64,000 nt of DNA from Nemopilema nomurai. Lineage: Eukaryota; Cnidaria; Scyphozoa; Rhizostomeae; Rhizostomatidae. The stretch covers positions 538,727 to 602,726 of the forward strand of contig ML133382.1 of assembly GCA_003864495.1 (NCBI GenBank). The letters run 5' to 3'. The notes under the pieces are model-generated. The model had not been told where the DNA came from, made no database searches, and saw only the letters and a program-made list of their open reading frames with translations. Shown piece by piece: positions 26,201 through 36,973 of this stretch. Within the stretch, counting starts at the first letter, position 1; each line of letters begins with the position of its first letter. The translations under genes and the position numbers were made by a program.

Positions 26201-28204
26201 TTTCCGTTCGCCTTTAAATTTTGGATCGCCTTCGCATTGTTTTGCATCTGGTTCTTCCTTAGTGCCGCCCCAGTTATTTTCGAGCAGATTCTTGAAGACC
26301 TACCCAAAGGAACCTGTGATAAGCACGCAGGATGGAGAATGGCTGTGTCGTTGTTTGCAAACACATTGTTCATCACTCTTATCGAGAGCTTCTTGTCGTG
26401 TATATCGTGCTCCTACGTGAAGTGCCCATCTGGGGTCAATTACAAGGAATTGTCCTCGAATCACACCTGTTTCCAGGCCTATCTTGTGGACGATGCCAGC
26501 TTGTCATGCTGGGAGGGACAGCACCAGCTGATTGCTCTGTTCGGCTTGTTCGCGCTTGTCTGGTACACGACTACGGCCTTCTTGATTGCTATCCAATACG
26601 GAGACCCCGGAATCATGAAACAAGACGTGGAATTCTCCCCAACATACAACGTTGTGCAAAACTTCGTAAAGGCAGCTATGATTGCTGCTGTTGTTGTTGT
26701 CACCACAAACAAATATGCAGGCTTAGGAGTTCTGATTACTGGCAACGCGCTGATGATTCTGTTTACGCTGCTGTTCAAGTTGGTTTTCAAATACAGGCCA
26801 ACTAACTCGTTAAGTTTTCTTACTTGGCGTGTCGCTGCCTATTCTTCGTCGGCATGTGCTGCTGTTGCTGTGACAGTTGCCCATGCAATGAATCAACAAC
26901 GCAATAAAATACCGATTATTATATTTGGCGCAGGCACTGTTATTTCCATAATTGTCTCAGTCATTTTATCTGTTTTGCTGCGGAAAAAAGATAGGCTTGA
27001 TGCAGTGCGACAGAATTATAAGGAGAGACTCTTGTCTCTTGAAAACCGGCTTTTGAAAGAGAACATGCTTGTAAGTTCTTGGAAAGAGCAGCAAAAGGCC
27101 TGGGGTTATTTGCTGCGAGGGGTACGTGAAGCTAGGAGAGATGACCAGTACTTCCAGGCAGCCGATTGGGAGGCTTTAATGCAAAAAGATGCTGAGCCTA
27201 CACCATCTGACAAAGAGACTGAGAGAGGCAAGGAGGGTGGGTCGCTGGAGGAAGCGTGGAGTCCTCCACCCGTGGAACCAGATCAGCAATCTGAAGATGC
27301 TATGATCGCCACGGATCTCCCCCCACCCCCATCATATGGCTCTTTCAGTGAAGACGTGGGTGATGCTCCCGCCATTTCTATGGCAATGGCTCAATTCGGA
27401 GATGGTGAAGTTATCAAGGAATCCCCATTTGACAATCCCCTGTTATCATTAGAGCGAAATGGGGTAAATCTGTTTCTGGTTTTAGAACAAAGCATTCTGT
27501 ACAAGGCCTATTCTTTCTCCTTTTTCTCCCAAAGATCAATATGGTTGTCATCTGTGTTGCGTTCAAACTGGACAGGGCTCGAGCATTGTCTTGAAGTTTT
27601 GGAAAGTAATCTAGACTTTTCGTTTGATCGTCCCAATGCCCTTGATGTTTCGATTGCTGGAAAGGCGATTAGCACAGATGTTCTAGGAGATGACCCGAGA
27701 GACCAGGACGACCCCCCTGCCTACACACCAGAGTCACGTGATCCGGTTGAAATTGAAGCTTTGTCTACAAGGCTGCGCTTACGAGCCATGGAAGATGTCG
27801 AATCCATTCCAGAGTATGGGACCAGATGGAAGGAGCTGATGGATAAATTGCTGCCGACTCTTCCGGTAATAAGAAGCTGGAACTTTGATCGAGACACTGG
27901 TGCTTTTGAGGTGGCGCTGCGACGAAATGTCACGGGTACAATAAAAAATGTGGGAGAAAAAGGCGCCAAGCTCGCCAAGGGGGCAAACATTTCTCTTGGC
28001 AAGGCAACGAAGGGGAATCTTTTTTCAAGTAAGATTCAGTTCCTGGAAGGCTATCAACCAAAAGGAAGTAAAGGACCTATTCAAATAAACGTGACCGATA
28101 TTAAGTTCGTTTGGAAGAAGGAGCAATGGTATCTTGAGTCACAGGGAAAAAGCGTCAAATATGACGTTGCTTTGGACTCCATGCAAGTAATCGAATGGCG
28201 ATGA
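23243..28204 (+). CDS. Intronless 1,653-aa multipass membrane protein with ~51-residue DIP/WRLP repeats, family unknown
   Basis: One uninterrupted frame; an in-frame TGA at 23192 precedes the first ATG. Residues ~24-360 carry seven hydrophobic repeats and an eighth lies at ~464-492. The best copies read Q-F-x-x-L-x-x-DIPC…TWRLP, with the key Asp at 79, 140, 186, 238, 289, 341 and 471 (spacing 51-52 in the central copies) and a W-K-x-R linker between units. An acidic insert (~372-450) separates repeats 7 and 8. The middle third has more membrane spans with YRAP motifs. About 1048-1093 is a Cys-rich loop with NHTC and CWEGQH. More spans follow to ~1250, then a charged, probably cytosolic tail with two PPxY motifs (PPSY ~1361, PPAY ~1491) and a folded-looking C-terminus containing W-K-K-E-Q-W. 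I do not recognise a named family. The loop and span arrangement recalls large uncharacterised membrane proteins of algae and protists. Function unknown. Confidence 0.85.
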   Translation: MSEIIDFISWLVRKTCWTSYVFLKFLLLRLLDLLGLVFNVAACLTIVRLPMMIRQFSDLEDIEEWRYIGLLQLLIFIFDIPVMIAGAILLLTIFRMFSLCKELKENDCEWDITKKSGGIYYAGSKPRAIIMKQFFLLLVDLLFVPAALLCLMSWRCVIFCRAFKEASDQWEKRKICFKQLLNLFLDIPCIILGLVCMCSWRLPFIVQRWRRIYRGDIVTTWDSERWYAFKHFGLLLIDIPCIICLLVCLVTWRLPFVVRKVARISLFDEEDEWKLRGIAVSQFLLLFVDIPCILCAIVVFLTLWRFPAFVSSVKSALRKEKGIQWKIRRAAVSQLCILFIDVACFILCLVITATLWRLLPLFRVIKKAFSKQKDNDESTHMDVGKPTEAAVYTASELDSGKEESFADDPSKAVGLAGPSADLGDPEVITRPIGDEDNEHPSSSQEAAKKKRHVGWKIRKGICIQFVSLLVDIPALALLALLIVTVVRIPKLLSTFLQSGDFYTEFALTVYYQTYLLFADLFFALIFLLLMFLRPLQSWICLLEDEDHMKYRLLCYHMQWVPDAIARRGVAYQKANELLSVHLKMFSMPQTYKSCVKDCLDEFLEEIKDIRDQIKSKDLDPDYVHLLDLVLWWEEKRIEKLHRRYICEYNYLSRPDLGVHKMNLERLKREFDLYDAKVDEQYYHLKEFSPTKVPLWTVSTGLSSRTRKETQKVLINCLPRGDFFLGLLAIFCCIPIYRAPSMVRSLYFRWYDRSSIILKTLKEYGLDVLTFLRIVLVVIFLYRAPFLIADILIDIVDKRSWKAVRRTVKKYPLYIWDDFVNIVQTLLSWKTPRFILTAILFGALMPADMFLTAAKTLTSSKPIAYLITGLLYITMVGLPFVIPFYLGKRLLETGIGWALAGVTCAFVAALLLVLAVMVIAYVKKNPDAKLVPQIHDYFHWNWYNVHVITMELLEFLQSNALAFSYAGIPMYGGAVLHEASNYLLLSFFPFAFKFWIAFALFCIWFFLSAAPVIFEQILEDLPKGTCDKHAGWRMAVSLFANTLFITLIESFLSCISCSYVKCPSGVNYKELSSNHTCFQAYLVDDASLSCWEGQHQLIALFGLFALVWYTTTAFLIAIQYGDPGIMKQDVEFSPTYNVVQNFVKAAMIAAVVVVTTNKYAGLGVLITGNALMILFTLLFKLVFKYRPTNSLSFLTWRVAAYSSSACAAVAVTVAHAMNQQRNKIPIIIFGAGTVISIIVSVILSVLLRKKDRLDAVRQNYKERLLSLENRLLKENMLVSSWKEQQKAWGYLLRGVREARRDDQYFQAADWEALMQKDAEPTPSDKETERGKEGGSLEEAWSPPPVEPDQQSEDAMIATDLPPPPSYGSFSEDVGDAPAISMAMAQFGDGEVIKESPFDNPLLSLERNGVNLFLVLEQSILYKAYSFSFFSQRSIWLSSVLRSNWTGLEHCLEVLESNLDFSFDRPNALDVSIAGKAISTDVLGDDPRDQDDPPAYTPESRDPVEIEALSTRLRLRAMEDVESIPEYGTRWKELMDKLLPTLPVIRSWNFDRDTGAFEVALRRNVTGTIKNVGEKGAKLAKGANISLGKATKGNLFSSKIQFLEGYQPKGSKGPIQINVTDIKFVWKKEQWYLESQGKSVKYDVALDSMQVIEWR

Positions 28205-28905
28205 TGCTGCCCAACAATTAGCTGTTTTGGAAATAATCAGTTTCAATTATTCAAATGCACAACATCTAATTTTAACCCACGTATATTAAGGTAGAAGTAT
28301 CCTTCGATGCCGTGAGGTTTCTACTAGAACTCAAATTTGACTTACACAATACATTTGCAAGTAAATCTTTCTATTGGCAAATTTTTAACGAGTTGAAATT
28401 AACGCTCAAACCAGTAGCATTCGTGTACACATATCTAAGAACCTCATTTGTTGGGAGCACCCATCTTCCACGGACAAAGAAATTATGTTTGGAAATATTG
28501 AGCCATCTATTTACCCATTTGAAGAGCATTTTTAACAGTTCTTTAGGAACCCCTGTTTATTTAGATTGCTGTTACACGTTATCAACATATTAAAGCAAGT
28601 GAAATTATGCCCAAAATTACCACTGACCTTGCTGTCTTAGAATTTTTTTGCAGCCATTGGGGAATTTCACTCATACCATATCTATGATTTTACCGTGACC
28701 TGGAGCCATTGTTACTAGCTGCAATTTACGCCAATATCATTAGTGTCTCATTTCTATTGTAATTGAATTCCTTTGTGTTCAATTATGCATTTAACAATGA
28801 TTTGGTCAATCAGGATGGCTTTCACTCTTGCAATCTTCGTGATGTTAGGTAAAAGGAATTTGACGTGCTGGCCTATGGAAAAACCGATAGGCACACCACA
28901 TCACT

Positions 28906-28911
28906 AATAAA
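28906..28911 (+). terminator. Candidate poly(A) signal AATAAA
   Basis: AATAAA about 700 bp downstream of the stop of the large membrane-protein gene; an earlier ATTAAA occurs at about 28588. Either could serve its 3' end. Confidence 0.3.
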
Positions 28912-30631
28912 GCGATTTGTCGAAATGAACCTAGATAAAGCAAACCTTGGAAGCCTTTGAGTTGATGATGCTCTGCATTGCAACTTCAGTTTATAATATT
29001 ATTACTTTCTTATTCAACATTATATAATTGTACGGTTGCAGTTGACCCTCTAGTTTCCATTTGGTATGCCCGAAAAAGAAGAGTAGGAATTGTTTCGTCA
29101 AAATATTTGTTTTATTCCTGAGAGCTACTATTTGTAAATGATGGTATCACTTGATTGTCTTGACATATTTTGATATTGTAACTTATATATAATACTAATA
29201 CCACTATGCATTTGTCCTTCGCTGCCGGTATTGCTGAACAGCATATGTATCAATAAATTGTTTTAGCCATGCCGTTATTTTTAAAATACTTGCGAATTCT
29301 TCATCAATAAGATGTTCGTCAGTAGAAGTGTTGCACACCTTAGAGACAACTACCTCCAATTGCCAGAAAGCTTTCGACTCTTTGGCTTTCAAGGGTAATA
29401 AAGTTTTTTGCTGCCATTATCTACCACGGCTTGGGAGCAATTTCTGAATTCCGTGATCGATTTATAATATATTTAATTATTTACCAGGAATTCATGGTAA
29501 TATCAGCAAACAGTTCTTGCCGTTTACTTTCGTCCAGACACATGAGGTCCAGGGATGAAGTCGTAAAATTTTAATAAGGGGGACACAACTGCATTGTGAG
29601 AGGATAATGGGCGTGGTCTCTGACACACCGCCCTTTTGCCTCATTTCGGTGTTTTGTACCAAGTCCAAAGGAAAATTTTATTTCTAAAACTATGAATCAC
29701 ATCAGGATCCAAGCAACTCTTTTAACGCTATATTGTAGAACTGGCACATTTTTAATTTTTTCCAAACGCTGCAAGATTATGGAACACTGTTCCTGCAGAT
29801 ATCAGAAATCAACGATCACTAGAATAAAATACTCTAAATTGTTGACAGATCTTTTCATTTGATATATTATCTTAATTAACACTTCATTGACGACGGATAT
29901 AAAATCGTCTCATGAATTAAACAAACCCAGTATCCTTAAAAAAGTGCAAGATTTTCATGTTTTTATCCGCCGTGCATCAGATAAACGTTATTAACCACTA
30001 ACAAAAAGCCATATTTTTGGCTCCTGTACACGAATAGTATAGATAGTAGATCGAAAGGAGCAGTGACCGCCTACTTTCACTGTTCGTGTTTACGCAGCAT
30101 GAAGTACCTCGAAACATTCGTTTGTTTGAATCACTTTGCTGCAGATCAAATATGGATACGGTTGGACCGAAGTTGAATAGTTTACATTGTAGAACGATTC
30201 CACAAGGCTTTGGACCTGGGTTTGTACATATTCAAGTGGTCGTTTCCAAAAGCCTGCAAACATCGTGAAAAAACTTTGTTTGGTGTAATTTCACAGTATG
30301 CACATATTGATCTCTACCACCGAGTTACTACTAGGCCTGTTGATGAAAGTCCCTTGTGTTTATACGTCGCACAACGTAAACGTTTAATGACCAGCTTCAA
30401 CCGTTTAAGATAATTTTGCAAAGTCATTTTGTCAACTCGTGAGATGCTAATCAAAACGTGCAATATACTGCACAAAACTTTAATCCTATGTCGTTCGGAG
30501 TTGTCGTCTACTATTGCCTGACCGTAGTAGTGATGTCATGTGTTATGAGGATTTAGCCCTAAAGTTTCGCAAACCTGAACGTACCTCTTGCATCGACTAC
30601 GATAAGTCGATTAGTTGATGATAAGTCTATC
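28912..30631. other. Intergenic region before FHIP1 gene
   Basis: Mostly unique AT-rich sequence. One minus-strand retroelement-like fragment is at 29204-29392. Undetected 5' exons of the FHIP1 gene may lie here, because the family N-terminus appears incomplete at 30632. Confidence 0.5.
29204..29392 (-). pseudogene. Possible BEL/Pao-type retroelement remnant
   Basis: The minus-strand frame (62 codons) contains FASILKITAWLKQFID, reminiscent of the 'LLRVTAWVLRF' segment of BEL/Pao polyproteins between the RNase H and integrase regions. Only this short piece is seen, without LTRs or neighbouring domains. Weak call resting on one motif. Confidence 0.25.
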
Positions 30632-33600
30632 ATGGAGGTAGATACCAAATATTCACGAGAAAGCACAAAGAATGGCATTTTGCAACTTATTGAAGACATC
30701 GAAGATGTTTTGTTTGGAAAGGTGTTGCTTGAAGAAGATGCCCAACACAAAGCCAAGGTCGTCTCAATGAAACTTAAAGAGCTAGTGACAAGCCTTTTGG
30801 AAAGCACATGGAAAGACAATCATGACGAAAGTGTGGAAATCTTTTCAGAACATGACGTAATCAGCCAGATTTTCAATTGGATATCTACGGAGAAAGAGCT
30901 AATGAAAGCTATGACACTGGAGTTGTTATCAATATTTGACAATATACTATCCGTTGGAAGTGATTCATTCATACGGACAAAAGAAATTGTTGAACCCTTG
31001 ATGCTACTTTTGCTTGCATTAAGGCCAAATGAACGGAAAAAGATGCCCTTTGATATGGAGTACAAGTATATTCAGCTCATTAACAATTTGTGTCTGAGGC
31101 TTGTTGATGATCAATTTCTTGAAAAACTTGATACAAATGAATTGTCAAAGCATGGTTACAAAATACCCAGATATGGTTTCTTGAATATCCTAATCTCCTA
31201 TATCTACGACAGTAACCAGATGGGTAACTATGCAAGAGACAGTCTGGTAATATGCTTGCAAGTGTCTGCATCCAATGAAAAATTCAAGAATTACATCACT
31301 TATGAATCAGACTGTTGTAGTGTAAGTCACTTTGCTTACTTTCCCATATGTTGCCACAGTGTGTCCTGCTGACATTGATTCAGTTTCTCGTCCTTTTTCA
31401 GAATTTTTGTAGAAATTGATTTGATTTGATTTGTTTCTACCTTGCATCCGAAGGTAGTTTTAGGACACTGAGAAGCTTAAGCTTAAACGAGCAATTAGTC
31501 ATAGATTTAATTTGGTTGCACCCAAAATGAGATTTCAAACAACATTTTCATCACAATTAGAAAATCAGATATGCCTAAGTGCCTAAGCTGGATATGTAGG
31601 ATTCTTATCACCTTTTGAAAAAACTGTGGTAAACTTTAGAAGGATGTCTATAATGAAAAAACAAATGATCAATTATATTTTCCCAGTTGCTTAGAGTCAG
31701 TGAATTGTTTGTTTCTTTTTTATATAATGGCAGGAATAGATAAAATGCTTTATGAATCTTGATCTATACATTGATATTCTAAACTTGAGAATCAAAATTC
31801 ACAACCAATTTTTATCTACCCTATTTTATATATATATTTATATATATTGAATATATAGGCCATTTATATTTCTGAAGGCCATTTGAATGGCAGACATCTC
31901 CATAGCAATATTTTTCATGTATAACTTCAAAATGTGCTTTGTTTGGATACTTCTTGTAATGGGTAAACAAGACATATGCATTGTATCATCCAACAACCAT
32001 AGTGCCAAAGCCTTTGTTGACAGTAAACCTATTTTGATGAGTACTAACTTAATCATGCTTAAACCTTAGCTAAATAATTGGAGGTTATATTTTGCATCAT
32101 TTTTCTTATTCCTTTAGATTCTGGCTGCTGGACTAAGTGGACATTATGCTGCTCTGCCAACTGTATTGGACATATCTAATGATGATTGGTTTTGCATCAG
32201 TAGAGAAATGGTTGCTGGCAATCAAGAAATTCAAAGATTTATTAAAGCAGTCAAATTTTGCTGTGAAGCAATCCAAGTAATTGTTTGTGATTTTTGAAAC
32301 AACCAATTATGCCAGATAATATTGAAACCACTTTACAGTAAAATCATAAATATAAAAGCAAATTATTCATGGTTGATAGGTTGCATTTTCAGACCAATTG
32401 AAAACTAATTTAAAAATATATGAATTTTGTTATGCACATAAGCTCTTTTCTCTTTTGAACAGATTGTAATTTATGGATAATCGCTCTTCACATTTTTATT
32501 GCATCACATTTTTATTGCATCACATTTTTATTGCATCACATTTTTATTGCATCCAACAGTTTTTGTTTGTTATAACTGAGGCGTTCTTCAGAAAACAATA
32601 CATTCAGGCTATGTAAGGTAATAAACTAGCAACAAATTTTCTTGTTTTAATCCTGAAGTCTGTTTACTTCTAGTTTGGTCAGAAACCATTTGGAGAAAGA
32701 CTCTTGGGCTTCATTCATTCTGGCTTCCTGAATTCTGTTTTAGCTGCAGCATTACATCAGGTTAATTTTTGTATTTTAACAATTATTTCTGTCCTTCATT
32801 CCCAAGTTAGAAGTGGTAGGTTCCAGCACATCTCAGAAAATACTAAATAGCTTATATCAGCAATTGCACTGGCTATTTTCAAATCATTTTATTTAAGTTG
32901 TGAGATTTTGATAAGAATAAACTTCAAATTTGTGGGTTTTTTGTCCCTTGGTTCCTGATATTTGCTTCTGGTGTGTAGACCAGGAGTGTTTTAGCAGACC
33001 TTGCCTGGAAAATTGCTTGATTGAACTCAAGCCCAGAGCATGCCTTAAAGGTGCCTCAGTGAGCAATATTTTGAACCCCCTGGAAAGAAAAAATGATTAT
33101 GTTATGGGCCTCATCCTTGTGTTGTGTCAACCACAATACAACCACAATCAAAATAAAGCATATATTAGTTATTCTTTTTTCTTCAGAACATAGAGTACTG
33201 TACAGCAGACAAATCAAAAGGAAAGGCTTTTATATTTCCTTTCTTTGTTATATTGTTTGCTTAGAGGACCCTAATTATTTCTTTTGACACCAGATTCATA
33301 GTGAAAAACACTATGGTACCTGTAAGGCCATGATCACCCTTAGCGAAATTATGAATTTAGCATTAGTTGCTTTCTAATCAATCTGTTGAACCTATTTATC
33401 TTAGCATTTCACTGAAGCAATTACAGCAGCTACAGCTTATTTGGAGCTGTTTCTTAGAGAAGTAACTGAAAAGAGTTTTATGAGGACATTGTTGCAGTTT
33501 CTGTTGTCTGATGAATATGATGGCACTCCAATCATTGAAACATTGATTCAACGCATACAATCAAAGAATACTCAGGTTTGTAGCTACAATTAGAATCAGT

Positions 33601-36600
33601 GTGCGAGTAGGTTTGGATTAGATTTTGTTATGCTCTTATATTTAGTTGATCTATTTGCATACCCCTTATAAACCACAATTCAGTTGGTAGGACTGTTTTA
33701 GTTGCAACAGTTTTAAAGCATTCCCAGTGAGGTTTTTTGTTGTGTTTGTTTTTGCTTCTTGACTTTCAGCCTATTTTGTTCCAGCCTTTTCATAGATATC
33801 TGCTTTCTTTTGAAATAGGGTTTCTACTTTACCAGAAAATGCTACTGTTTTGTGCAAAAAGAGCTATAATTACCTACTTTTCCAAGCACCACAACTTGGA
33901 ATGTGAATTTTCACTTTGTCAATAAGTTTACAGTGTGGCTCAACATAATTCAATATGGTCTCTTGTCATGGTTACTAATCTTTTGCTTGTAAAACTTGCA
34001 TGCTAATTAATTAACAATTCCAATCCATTTTTCCTCTGTTAAAAGAACTCAAGCATGCAGTTAATTTTCTCCATTTCCATTCACGTGGCTTTCGGTTAAT
34101 CGAGATGAACCTCATTAGATGGTATTAGTACTTCATTTGTAAGGTAGTAATTTCTGCTGTAATCTGCTTGCACCTTAACCAATTCCTAAAGATGCATGTC
34201 AAAAGCTTTCTCTACCTGTCCGTTAAACCATTTCACTTATCATACCCTGTTCGCAAAACACATAAAGCATATCATTAACAAAATGGATTGCAGAGATTCT
34301 TAGCATATATTGCAAACTGAAGTCTAGAGACGTTAATTTTTTTAAACAAGTAGGCTGTTACTTCGCTATCCATGAATTGCACCGTCATTGACATAATTCT
34401 TGTATACATCAGACCGATTTTTGTTTAAGATCCACTTTTCTTTTGCAAGTTGTGAATAACGGATTTATTTACCCACACAGCTGAATATGGTAACACTTCA
34501 GTTATTCAAAACCCTGATGGATTTGAACTGCGAGGATGTAATGTACCACCTCGTTATTCGGTATGTTCTCAGTATTTTGATTCGAATCATACTAATCGAA
34601 TCTCTTTCATAATGCATGCACCTTTTGCAGATTAATCTTTAAATTCTTCGAAAACAATCGGAGATTATTGTAATGCTATTAATTCCTGTAATGGCTGTTT
34701 GTCTTTGGGAGCTCCCTTTAGAGGGTTGTTTTCTATTGCAGGCTGATGCCGGCACAAACGACGCACCTTCTTAAAATCAGTTTGAATTTGTTAGACATAT
34801 AGAACTTGTATCCAGCAAGTTCTGCGATGTGTTGATGTTTGTCTCCAATACAAATAGCGTCTTAAAGGGCATTCTCCTTGAAATATTGCATTTCCTAATG
34901 TTTCTTTTATAATAGGAATCGCACATGCACCTCGTGTTAATTGTGTTTAAGAACCAGAAAACACGTTTATCAGGCGCTCGTGAAACATGCTTCCTGCAGC
35001 CAGGTCCTTTTCTTTAAGTATAGGCAGATTGTTGTTATTATTTCATTTCAGATACCTAATTCCGTGCAAGCATGTTTTGCCAAATCAAAAACGGACGATA
35101 AAAGAGCTAGATTTTTATTGCAAAAGTGCCACAATGTTCCTTTATTTGACGCCCTCTTGCTGTGTTGAGTCGCAGTTTGGCGAAGGAGCCAAAAGTGTAG
35201 GAACGGATGATGACGGACAAACTGGTCACGGGGCTCATATATCTAAGTCGTCGCGGCTGCTCTTGCAGGGTTCTTTTATCGAGTGCCTGTGCGATGCAAG
35301 GGCTAGGGTAAGAGGCTGTAAAGAGGCCTGCCAATGTTGGTCTGCAGTTTACGATGGCATGGATGTAATGACTGAGCTTCCCCGCAAGAGTGGCTCGTCC
35401 ATATTGATGAGTGAGTCGAGGAGCGAAAGAAGCAACTCCGACGTTTTTTCCTTCGCCTTTCGCCGAAATTCCAATGTTAAGAATTCGGACAGTGATAAGC
35501 GTTCCCGTGCGCCCTCGCATCGGTCCAGCAAAGCTAGCGACGGCGCAAAGGCAGCTGACACGCTTGTAAATGGCTATCGAGATTCGAAGCACGCGTTAGA
35601 GGTGATCGATTCAAAAGAGTGCTTAGGCCCCTTTATGAGTGCCTTGTACGAAGAGCTAGAAAACATGATGGACAATTCGTTTTACGTTAATCTGCAACTG
35701 ACTTCGCTGGTATCAAGAATCGCATGCTACCCACAACCGCTGCTGCGATCGCTGATGCTGAACTCGAATCTGGTGATGCAGCCTGGCATCAAATCTCTGT
35801 TTCAGGTAGGGGTACCTCTTTCTGCACCCATTCGGTGGCCGAGCTCGTTAAGTCAGACTTACGTTCTTTTGCTGAAGAGGTGGTTGCAAGGCAAAATCTG
35901 TTTGAGAACTTGTTGTCAATTTACCTGCGACCAACACAAGCATAAAGTTTTTCTTTCTCCATCAGATCCCCTTTTAGCAGTTATTTGAAGATTTATACGA
36001 CCATAAATGGTTTATGAATTTTACATAACAGAATGCATGCAGACTTTGATTTGGCCTGTTTGGTTGTATACATAGTTCTTCACAGTATCGCATTTCCACT
36101 GTTGATGTGTTTGTTATGTTCCCTTGAATTGCCGTTGATTTTCAAAGATACAACGGCAAACAACAAGACTTAATCTGCAGAGATTAGAACATAATACAAA
36201 CAGGTTGGTTTGAATTGGGCACATGATTCTACGTCCTAGAATATTGTCAGTTTCTGCCAGCTCTGCTTCTCTTTCCCAGATAATCACCAACGTTGCTCAG
36301 ACAACGGACATGTTCGTTTCTCAACTGGACGACTTCAAAACACTGCTTCTGCGGGCGCAAGAAAACCTGATAAGGCGAGAAAAGAGGTATTTCGGAACCG
36401 GTGTGGAGCCGGGTAGGAAGGATTCCATAGTTTCCAGTCTATCCATGGACTCTCGGGATGGCGGAAGCTCCGATGACCAAGCCAGCCACCCGGATCAAGC
36501 ACAAGCCGCTTTGAATACAGTTAACACGGTTAACCAGACTAGCCCCGGATCCCAACCGGTACAACGAAAAGACTCGCTATACACCGAAGCTGCTCTGTCC

Positions 36601-36813
36601 CGAACCATATCGGGCGCGAGAGTAGGCCGCCTTCACCCAGCCATAAGGAGTCCGCAAAAGCGGGTTGTCCCAGAGCAGACTGTACGTAACGAGGCAATGT
36701 ACATGCGACGGAAGAACCCCACTGCCATAAAGAATGCGATTTATTGCGCCATTTTGCTGGAAGAATGGCTAAAAGAGTTAGCTGCTATATCGCTAGAGCA
36801 CAACTTGGTTTGA
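30632..36813 (+). CDS. FHIP1: FHIP1 (FAM160A-type) FTS-Hook-interacting protein
   Basis: FHIP proteins join FTS and Hook to form the FHF complex, which recruits dynein to endosomal cargo through Rab5. Seven exons: 30632-31321, 32118-32276, 32674-32760, 33405-33575, 34481-34560, 35052-35805, 36280-36813; phases join to 824 aa. Family landmarks in order: ILAAGLSGHYAALP and DDWFCISRE (exon 2), helical repeats ATAYLELFLREV (exon 4), LNCEDVMYHLVIRYLIPC (exons 5-6), the motif LENMMDNSFYVNLQLTSLV then ACYPQPLLRSLMLNSNLV (exon 6), and the C-terminal NAIYCAILLEEWLKELAA. A Ser-rich low-conservation linker lies in exon 6. It resembles vertebrate FHIP1A/1B more than FHIP2. The family usually has some 40-60 extra N-terminal residues, so an upstream exon may be missing and the chosen ATG may be internal. 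Confidence 0.9.
32489..32552. repeat. 16-bp tandem repeat, 4 copies
   Basis: Four perfect copies of CACATTTTTATTGCAT in the FHIP1 intron 32277-32673. The perfect identity suggests recent expansion, so it is likely length-polymorphic. Confidence 0.9.
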
Positions 36814-36959
36814 ACATTGCTATGGAAGTTTTAGAAAAATAGTTCATTTTGAAGCGGGTGCAATGTTTTATTGGAATCTCTGGAGCGTCTTCAATAATGC
36901 ACGCACTGGCTGATGTTGCTGTTCGGGCTGTTGCGACACAGGCTGATCTCTAGCATCCA

Positions 36960-36973
36960 CCCCCCCCCCCCCC
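36960..36973. repeat. Poly-C homopolymer (14 nt)
   Basis: Fourteen consecutive C residues in the FHIP1 downstream region; a likely site of sequencing or length error. Confidence 0.95.

Noticed and set aside
26332..26805. 157-codon overlapping plus-strand frame and several antisense frames within 23243-28204.
   Set aside because: Shadow frames of a strongly coding region; Cys-runs and composition are artefacts of the true frame.
27464..27534. A possible 71-nt intron inside the large membrane-protein frame (GTAAAT donor, pyrimidine tract ending CCCAAAG).
   Set aside because: Removing 71 nt shifts the frame, while the original frame stays open for another 670 bp with sensible protein; the alternative 21-nt intron is too short.
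35107..35592. 161-codon antisense frame opposite FHIP1 exon 6.
   Set aside because: The sense strand carries recognisable FHIP1 sequence; the antisense product has no features.
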